Positions 58,833 to 64,000 of a DNA stretch of 64,000 bases are shown here, in pieces. Location of the stretch: NCBI GenBank assembly GCA_020161935.1, contig JAIUNI010000001.1, positions 1,426,001-1,490,000 on the forward strand, given 5' to 3'. The position numbers were made by a program, and so were the translations under genes. This DNA comes from Chloroflexota bacterium (GTDB lineage: Bacteria > Chloroflexota > Anaerolineae > Aggregatilineales > Phototrophicaceae). How positions within the stretch are numbered: the stretch's first letter is position 1; each line of letters starts with the position of its first letter. The notes beneath the pieces were generated by a model. That model searched no databases. It had not been told where the DNA came from and saw only the letters and a list, made by a program, of their open reading frames with translations.

Positions 58833-60531
58833 CGTTGTACTCCACGACAAGCATCGTCCAATAATCGAGACGCGGGATCTGAAGTTTTAAATCACCGTTT
58901 TCGACGATAAATGGCAAGATTTGAGCATTCATACCGGCTGCATCATCCGGTGAGGCAGCCCAAACTTGCTTGACCGAGTGGCTAACCGGAATAGTGATCG
59001 CTAGGTCGGTAAACAGTGTGGGCGGAACAGTGGTCGGCGTGTTCCAATTCGACTCATCAATCCCCACGAAGTTGATCAGGCTGAACGTCTCAAAGCCCTG
59101 TCCCGTCCGCACGATGGGAACCACACGGTTCTTCGCACGGATACCGCCTATACGAATATCCTCGCCGAGGCTAATCGCACCAGCGCGTTCGTTGGAAGCG
59201 GCTTGCGTTTGCACCGAGAGTCGGTTTTCATAACGCACGAGAAAGTCATAATAACGCCCGTATAACTCCTGATCGGCCTCAGCGATAGCGCCGTACTTGG
59301 GGAAATAGGGGTCAGCCAGCATAGTTTCTGGTTCGCCCGTTTCAAGGTGGAAGCCGCCGCTGGCGAAAATAACAGCGTTCGCGAGATGCCAGTTGATCGT
59401 TCGTTCCGGTGGAATATAGGCAGCCAGAATAACAGGCTTCTCATTACCTAACCGCTGCGCGTTGGTGATAATCCGGTGGAGGTCGAGGTAGTCATCATGC
59501 GGCGGCCAAACTTCGATATACGAAGCGTCTTGGTTAGCTGGGGCAACCGCGTCAATCGGCCAATTGCCCACACAGTTAAACAACGTCGCGCCCGCGTCCC
59601 CGCGTTTGCTCTCGACAATCGCGGCAGTCTGGTTAATAAATTCAGGCATCACTTCCGCTAAATCAATCCGATTACCCGCCTCATCAAAGCCGATTTTGGG
59701 CGACCCATACTGGTCGATATGAATGCCATCGAATGCTGTTCGATCCAGCACATCAGTGAATTCGTTCATCAGGTGTGTATTCCACGCCGATCCAACAGCC
59801 GGATTCATAATGGCGATCAGATCACCGCCGAACATATACGGTTCGCTTTTGGCATCCAGCAGCGCCCAATCGGGGTGCTCGCGGAAGAATGGCATCGAAG
59901 CGCCGTAAATAGCCGTATATGGCATAGCACTGATGTCATGTTCGTGGAGCAGTTCGATCAAGCGGCGAACGGTTGCCATCGACTGCGGGCGACCCAGCCC
60001 ATCCGCGAACAAGTCCGTATCAGGGACGAGTTTTTCCCATCGGTACTGCCAGTCATAAAACTGCACACCGTTGATATGATGCCGGAGCATCCATTCAATC
60101 GTCTCGGTATCGTTCGACCGTTCAGCGCGGAAGTCGGTTAAAAAGCCGTAGCGTGGCGCGTCCGTCCAATGGTTCAGCACATCAAAGGCCGCATTCTGGC
60201 TCGTCAGCACCTGCCCGTTCTCGTCCAGCACATCGACCACTATACCGTAACCGCGCGGCGCGGTCGGCGGGGGCATCCACTCGACTATTGCTTTTCCACC
60301 CACCAACGGCGCACGGGTAACAGCAATCTTTTGATCGAGGTAAAAAATAGTGGCTTCAACCAAGCTGCCGGATGGCGAAACAGCTTGCAAATGAACGGCT
60401 TCATTCGGTCGATAAAAGCTCTTTTCAAATTGAATCTGAACCTGCGTTTCAACGGCGAACACAGCGCCTCCTCCTAAATTCAACATCAATAACATGACAA
60501 CCATGAATAGCGAGCAAAGGCGCACTTTCAT
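58822..60531 (-). CDS. GH66 family dextranase or cyclodextran glucanotransferase, secreted
   Basis: A 569-residue exported protein. A signal peptide covers residues 1-27 (hydrophobic core VVMLLMLNLGGGAV, cleavage after VFA). A beta-sandwich follows (about 30-125), then the TIM barrel of GH66 with HHINGVQFYDWQYRWEKLV and the nucleophile region FDGIHIDQYGSPK. GH66 enzymes cut alpha-1,6-glucan (dextran) or convert it to cyclic isomaltooligosaccharides. It overlaps the GalP-type permease gene upstream by four bases and fits with uptake of the oligosaccharides and GH15 hydrolysis inside. Confidence 0.87.
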   Translation of the reverse strand: MKVRLCSLFMVVMLLMLNLGGGAVFAVETQVQIQFEKSFYRPNEAVHLQAVSPSGSLVEATIFYLDQKIAVTRAPLVGGKAIVEWMPPPTAPRGYGIVVDVLDENGQVLTSQNAAFDVLNHWTDAPRYGFLTDFRAERSNDTETIEWMLRHHINGVQFYDWQYRWEKLVPDTDLFADGLGRPQSMATVRRLIELLHEHDISAMPYTAIYGASMPFFREHPDWALLDAKSEPYMFGGDLIAIMNPAVGSAWNTHLMNEFTDVLDRTAFDGIHIDQYGSPKIGFDEAGNRIDLAEVMPEFINQTAAIVESKRGDAGATLFNCVGNWPIDAVAPANQDASYIEVWPPHDDYLDLHRIITNAQRLGNEKPVILAAYIPPERTINWHLANAVIFASGGFHLETGEPETMLADPYFPKYGAIAEADQELYGRYYDFLVRYENRLSVQTQAASNERAGAISLGEDIRIGGIRAKNRVVPIVRTGQGFETFSLINFVGIDESNWNTPTTVPPTLFTDLAITIPVSHSVKQVWAASPDDAAGMNAQILPFIVENGDLKLQIPRLDYWTMLVVEYNDAN

Positions 60532-61373
60532 CCGCGAACCGCCCCACTGGTGATGCCCTGAATAAAGTAGCGTTGGAACACGATGAACAGCACCACGGTT
60601 GGTACAACTGCCGTCAGCGAACCCGCGAATACCAAACCCCAGTTGGTGCTGTGCTGCCCACGGAAATTCGCAATCGCAATCGGCAGCGTGCGAAGTGTTT
60701 CGTCGGTCAGGAAGTTCAGCGCGAGGACGTATTCATCCCACGCCCCCAAAAAGCTGAACACCGCCACTGTACTAATCGCCGGTGCGGCCAGCGGCAGCAT
60801 CACACGCCAGAAAACCGTGAACGAATTCGCGCCGTCGATGATCGCCGCTTCTTCAAGTTCACGCGGGAGGTTTTCAAAGAACCCGCGCAGTAAGAATGTG
60901 TTAAACGCCAATGGGCCGGCGCTGTACACCAGAATCAACCCCGGCAAGCTGTTCCGCAAACCTAAATTGCTCGCCAGAATGAATTGTGGGATGAGCAGCA
61001 CCACACCGGGGATCATCAGCATGATCAGCAAAACGCGGTAGATCGGGCGCTTACCACGGAACTCGAATCGCGCGAAGCTGTAAGCCATCGTCGCCGCCAG
61101 CATCGTTACTAAAACGCTCGTCGCGATAGCAACGATAGCACTGTTCAGGAACGCCCGACCAAAATTACGGCTGGTAAAAGCCGTCTCAAAGTTCTCAAGG
61201 GTGACGGTTTCCGGTATCAGCCGCGGCGGATATTCCTGCACATACGCCGAACCTTTAAACGCGGTTGAAATCATGTAAAACAACGGGGCGGCGGCAATCA
61301 CAACTCCGGCGCACAACACCAGAAAAACGAACAGATTGAACAACCGCTGCTGGCTGCGTGAAGTTGAGATCAT
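60528..61373 (-). CDS. Carbohydrate ABC transporter permease, MalG type
   Basis: A 281-residue permease with six membrane helices. The ATPase-contact loop EAA motif is RELEEAAIIDGANSFTVFWRVMLP near residue 180. It pairs with the MalF-type permease encoded 2 bases upstream and overlaps the GH66 gene by four bases. The transporter would import isomaltooligosaccharides. The ATP-binding subunit is not encoded here, so a shared MsmX/UgpC-like ATPase is expected elsewhere. Confidence 0.93.
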   Translation of the reverse strand: MISTSRSQQRLFNLFVFLVLCAGVVIAAAPLFYMISTAFKGSAYVQEYPPRLIPETVTLENFETAFTSRNFGRAFLNSAIVAIATSVLVTMLAATMAYSFARFEFRGKRPIYRVLLIMLMIPGVVLLIPQFILASNLGLRNSLPGLILVYSAGPLAFNTFLLRGFFENLPRELEEAAIIDGANSFTVFWRVMLPLAAPAISTVAVFSFLGAWDEYVLALNFLTDETLRTLPIAIANFRGQHSTNWGLVFAGSLTAVVPTVVLFIVFQRYFIQGITSGAVRG

Positions 61374-61375
61374 CG

Positions 61376-62338
61376 TTAATACTCCACTTCCTGACTCTGA
61401 CGACCGAACAGGCGTGTTTGCAGAACACTCACAATCACGATGACGATGGCGAGGATGTAACTCAATGCCGCGCCGTAGCCGAAGTTCAGCTTGCCGAACG
61501 CCTCATCAAACATATACGTCAGGGCGACTTCGGTGCGGTGCAGCGGCCCACCGCCGGTAAGCATCAGCACCGAGAGGAACACTTGGAACCCACCGATCAT
61601 CAGCGCCACGAATACGAACATCAACGTACGCTTAATCAACGGTATTGTCAGAAAGCGCAGTCGCCCAAACTCATCTGCGCCGTCAATCGCCGCCGCTTCA
61701 TAAAGCTCGGTCGGGATGCCTTGCAGGGCAGCGAGGAAAATGACCATCGCCCACCCCATTCCCTTCCAGATGCCCAGACTGTAGATCGCGATCCATGCGG
61801 TGTCCGCACCCGCCATCCACGAAATCGGTTTATCAATCGTGCCAAGCTGCAAGAGAATATAGTTGACCAAGCCAGAGTTGCCGGGGCTAAACAGGTAGAT
61901 AAAGAGAAAACTGACAACAATCCAGGATGTAACCACGGGTAAGTAATAAATCGTTCTAAAGAAACGTTTTCCAACTACCACCCGATGCACCAGTATCGCC
62001 AGTGCCAGCCCGACAATCATCTGTCCGGCGACCGTCACAATGGCGTATCCGGCAGTGTTCCGCATGGCGAGCCAGAATGTTTTATCGGCAAACGCCTCTT
62101 GATAATTAGCCAGCCCGACAAACTCACTAACTTGGCCGGGCATAATCTTCCAGTCAAAGAAACTGATATACAGTTGGTAAATGAGTGGGTAAACCGTCCA
62201 TAAGAAATAGAGCAGCAAACCCGGAATAAGGAACAGGTACGGCACATACGTCCGGTAATAGGGCTTTGCGCGGTCTTCCGACCGTTTTCGTGAAACAGGC
62301 GCGGCGTTTGAGTGGGACTGAGCCAGATTGATACTCAT
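61376..62338 (-). CDS. Carbohydrate ABC transporter permease, MalF type
   Basis: A 320-residue permease with six or seven membrane helices and the EAA loop PTELYEAAAIDGADEFGRLRF. I chose the ATG at 62338 (MSINLAQ), preceded by AGAGGTG; an in-frame start at 62395 would add 19 residues that read through an intergenic hairpin. The first ~30 residues are cytoplasmic and basic. Two bases separate it from the MalG-type gene. Confidence 0.93.
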   Translation of the reverse strand: MSINLAQSHSNAAPVSRKRSEDRAKPYYRTYVPYLFLIPGLLLYFLWTVYPLIYQLYISFFDWKIMPGQVSEFVGLANYQEAFADKTFWLAMRNTAGYAIVTVAGQMIVGLALAILVHRVVVGKRFFRTIYYLPVVTSWIVVSFLFIYLFSPGNSGLVNYILLQLGTIDKPISWMAGADTAWIAIYSLGIWKGMGWAMVIFLAALQGIPTELYEAAAIDGADEFGRLRFLTIPLIKRTLMFVFVALMIGGFQVFLSVLMLTGGGPLHRTEVALTYMFDEAFGKLNFGYGAALSYILAIVIVIVSVLQTRLFGRQSQEVEY

Positions 62339-62366
62339 AGTGAAAGCACCTCTTCTGCAAATCAAA

Positions 62367-62399
62367 TGGAGCGGCTTACCGCAAGTGTAAGCCACTCCA
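62367..62399 (-). promoter_or_regulatory. Intercistronic hairpin between binding protein and permease genes
   Basis: TGGAGTGGCTTAC and GTAAGCCGCTCCA (minus strand) form a 13-bp stem with one mismatch and a seven-base loop, without a T tract. It probably stabilises or partly terminates the mRNA so that more binding protein than permease is made, as in other sugar ABC operons. Confidence 0.65.
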
Positions 62400-62410
62400 C
62401 TAGAATGGGT

Positions 62411-63649
62411 TTAGCTTTCAGCCAATATTGCGTCGATTTCCTCTGCGGCGGCATCCATCGCTTCTTGCGCCGTCATCTCACCACGCAGCGCGAATTGTGC
62501 CGCGTCGTTCAACACACCTTCAATCTCGGTGTAACGTGGGTGCGGGGTACGGGCGCGGGCGGTTTGGAGCTGCTCAAGGAAAATGCCGTAGTAAGGATGG
62601 TCGGTGAAGTATTCATTTTCTAGCAGGGAGGTCAAAACGGTTAGCTGCCCTACCTTCGACATTTCCAACTGGTAGGCTTCGCTCTGGGTAAAGCGCAGGA
62701 ATTCCATCGCTTCTTCGGGATGCTTTGTGCCAGCCCCGATGACGATATTCTCACCACCAACAACTGAAATATGTCCGCCCTCACCAGCGGGCATCAAAGC
62801 TGCGCCAATTTCGAAGTCAGGGTATTGACCTTCTGCCGAAGGATACAACCACGGGCCTTCCAACATCGAGGCAATCGTACCGCCGAAGTAACCACCCCAT
62901 GTGTCAATCCCACTGCCGACAAACCCGTCGGAGAAGCAGCCGCTGTCGATCATCTCATGCAGGAAATCAATCGCCGCAACTGTCTTTTCGCCGTTGACGT
63001 AACCGGTCGAAGTTGTGATCGCTTCATCGGTAATGTCGCCACCAAAGCTCCAAATCCACGGCAGCAGATTCCAACCGGATGTACCACCATCGCTGAATAC
63101 GAACGCACTTTCGCCCGTCGCCTTCACCGCTTCGCATTGGGCACGTAGTTCGTCAATCGTTTCTGCTGGCTTCTCAATACCGGCCTTCGCCAACAACTCC
63201 GGGTTGTAAATGTAGACGCGGGTGTTTGTATCCAGCGGCAGCCCATAATACGCGCCATCATATGCATTCGTGGAGAGAGGCCCCGGGAATACAGCGGCTG
63301 CCAATTCATCGAAGTCCGGCATGTTCTCGCTGAGGTTCATCAGCACACCTTGTTCAGCGAATTCCGGCGACCAAATGATGTCCAAGCGCACCAGATCAGG
63401 GCCTTCGCCGCCCGCCGCCGAAGTCAGCAGTGCCTGACGGAAACCGTCGTAGGGATAGGGAACCGACTGCACCTTGATATTGGGATGGTCGGCTTCGAAC
63501 TGCGGAATCAGGGTATCGACGAGCGTTTGGTTTTCCGGCGAGACTTCGTTGTAGGTGTGCCAAAAAGTAATGGTAACGGGTTCTTGTGCAAGGCTAACCT
63601 GCACCAGACCGAGCATAAGTAGGCCGATAAGAAGAAACTTTGTTTTCAT
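62411..63649 (-). CDS. Extracellular solute-binding protein, family 1 (sugar)
   Basis: A 412-residue sugar-binding protein. Residues 1-21 form a signal peptide (LLIGLLMLGLVQVSLA, cleavage before QEP). The lobe motif VTITFWHTYNEVSPENQ opens the mature protein, and a later EGPWLYPSAEG is typical of family 1. There is no lipobox cysteine. AGGAG lies 6 bases before the ATG. It captures oligosaccharides for the MalF/MalG-type permeases. It is the first structural gene after the LacI regulator. Confidence 0.93.
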   Translation of the reverse strand: MKTKFLLIGLLMLGLVQVSLAQEPVTITFWHTYNEVSPENQTLVDTLIPQFEADHPNIKVQSVPYPYDGFRQALLTSAAGGEGPDLVRLDIIWSPEFAEQGVLMNLSENMPDFDELAAAVFPGPLSTNAYDGAYYGLPLDTNTRVYIYNPELLAKAGIEKPAETIDELRAQCEAVKATGESAFVFSDGGTSGWNLLPWIWSFGGDITDEAITTSTGYVNGEKTVAAIDFLHEMIDSGCFSDGFVGSGIDTWGGYFGGTIASMLEGPWLYPSAEGQYPDFEIGAALMPAGEGGHISVVGGENIVIGAGTKHPEEAMEFLRFTQSEAYQLEMSKVGQLTVLTSLLENEYFTDHPYYGIFLEQLQTARARTPHPRYTEIEGVLNDAAQFALRGEMTAQEAMDAAAEEIDAILAES

Positions 63650-63668
63650 GCTGTACTCCTAAATTTAT

Positions 63669-63727
63669 TCAAAACTGCTGTACTAGACGGCGATAAAAGT
63701 TTGTCACTGACTACCGATCACCTCCTA
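63669..63727 (-). other. Perfect Shine-Dalgarno-like sequence and 12-codon ORF before the binding-protein gene
   Basis: The minus strand reads TAGGAGGTGATC (63727-63716), a full-length complement to the end of 16S rRNA. A GTG (63707) opens a 12-codon frame, MTNFYRRLVQQF, ending at TGA 63669. The frame ends 17 bases before the SBP start. The spacing from AGGAGG to GTG is long (13 bases). It may be a leader peptide or a chance match. Confidence 0.3.
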
Positions 63728-63728
63728 A

Positions 63729-63744
63729 ATTGAACCGCTTCAAT
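63729..63744. promoter_or_regulatory. Candidate LacI-family operator
   Basis: ATTGAA-CCGC-TTCAAT is an inverted repeat with a central CG, the usual shape of LacI/CcpA-type operators. It lies between the lacI gene and the binding-protein gene, about 80 bases before the start codon, so the regulator probably controls this operon. Confidence 0.65.
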
Positions 63745-63758
63745 TCGCGGGTAAATTT

Positions 63759-64000
63759 TTAAGGGGCAGCACCGCTGGACTGCCGGACGTGCAATTCAGG
63801 CGCAAATAATTTTGCGCCTAAAGCATCGGTATTCTCACGATTGATAATTGCCAGCAGCAAATTGAAAAGCGCTTTACCGATGGTTTGTATGGGCTGACTC
63901 ACGGTTGTGAGCGCCGGGTGGCTGTAACGAGCGAGTGGAATATCATCAAACCCCACGACCGATATATCTTTGCCCACCGTCAATCTGCGCGCCTGTATCG
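63759..64000 (-). CDS. LacI family transcriptional regulator (C-terminal part, cut by right edge)
   Basis: The last 80 codons of a LacI-type repressor are visible and the frame is open to base 64000. DISVVGFDDIPLARYSHPAL is the family's conserved C-terminal motif, followed by TTVSQPIQTIGK and ELHVRQSSG. The DNA-binding N-terminus lies outside the window. It sits directly upstream of the sugar operon on the same strand and probably responds to its sugar. Confidence 0.9.
   Translation of the reverse strand, partial: IQARRLTVGKDISVVGFDDIPLARYSHPALTTVSQPIQTIGKALFNLLLAIINRENTDALGAKLFAPELHVRQSSGAAP

Noticed and set aside
63716-63727. 16S rRNA 3'-end fragment (GATCACCTCCTA on the plus strand)
   Set aside because: Only about 12 bases match and no flanking rRNA sequence is present; the minus strand reads better as a Shine-Dalgarno sequence.

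Overview
The window looks like chromosomal DNA from a Chloroflexota bacterium, most likely Anaerolineae-like. This is an inference from gene content: frequent TTG/GTG starts, Thr/Pro-rich LysM and SH3/CARDB lipoproteins, 7TM-GAF histidine kinases, response regulator-adenylate cyclase fusions, GH4/GH66 sugar loci and a CdaA/CdaR pair. No rRNA gene is present to confirm it. Base composition is moderately GC-rich except in the 49.4-57.7 kb island, which is visibly richer in A/T.

Layout. 0-6.4 kb: the end of a secreted-type protein, a GH4 alpha-galactosidase, a Mn/Zn/Fe-type ABC ATPase and permease behind a palindromic operator, and a minus-strand cassette of radical SAM protein, membrane protein and methyltransferase. 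6.5-19.9 kb: mostly housekeeping and signalling genes: an AlbA_2/Schlafen-type regulator, a 7TM histidine kinase, murI, a class-I amidotransferase, rplS, an SGNH hydrolase, a NUDIX hydrolase, a LysM lipoprotein, a receiver-kinase hybrid, uppP, an MFS exporter and an FAD monooxygenase. 19.9-21.2 kb: a gene-free block of roughly 270-bp tandem repeats packed with small hairpins. 21.2-37.9 kb: a Gfo/Idh oxidoreductase with a TIM-barrel isomerase, an SH3/CARDB lipoprotein, a 1182-residue pseudo-receiver protein ending in what looks like a domesticated Y1 transposase domain, polA, argF, a TPR protein, the c-di-AMP synthase cdaA with cdaR, and der.

37.9-49.4 kb: a receiver-GAF-cyclase, two tandem signal peptidases, then a bacterial microcompartment (BMC) locus of tightly coupled genes. 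It has two tandem-domain shell trimers (BMC-T), one pentamer vertex protein (BMC-P), a CoA-acylating aldehyde dehydrogenase with an N-terminal encapsulation-type helix, a D-galactonate-dehydratase-type enolase-superfamily enzyme, a class II aldolase and a methyltransferase. A receiver, a receiver-adenylate cyclase and a histidine kinase sit inside it. No single-domain BMC-H gene, phosphotransacylase or alcohol dehydrogenase is present. The enzymes suggest a sugar-acid-fed compartment whose aldolase releases an aldehyde that is converted to acyl-CoA.

49.4-57.7 kb: an accessory island just downstream of tRNA-Glu(UUC). It holds a decayed IS3-family element, a four-gene operon (unknown coiled-coil protein, two BrxD/DUF2791-like ATPases, an Lhr-like helicase) that I read as a candidate anti-phage system lacking the BREX core, the remains of an HNH endonuclease gene pair, and an internally deleted IS3-type element. 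57.7-64 kb: a minus-strand alpha-glucan (dextran or isomaltooligosaccharide type) locus of LacI regulator (cut by the window edge), solute-binding protein, two permeases, secreted GH66 and cytoplasmic GH15.

The two places most likely to hold something undescribed are the BMC locus with built-in signalling genes and the island helicase/ATPase operon. The pseudo-receiver/Y1 fusion at 24.5-28.0 kb is a third.
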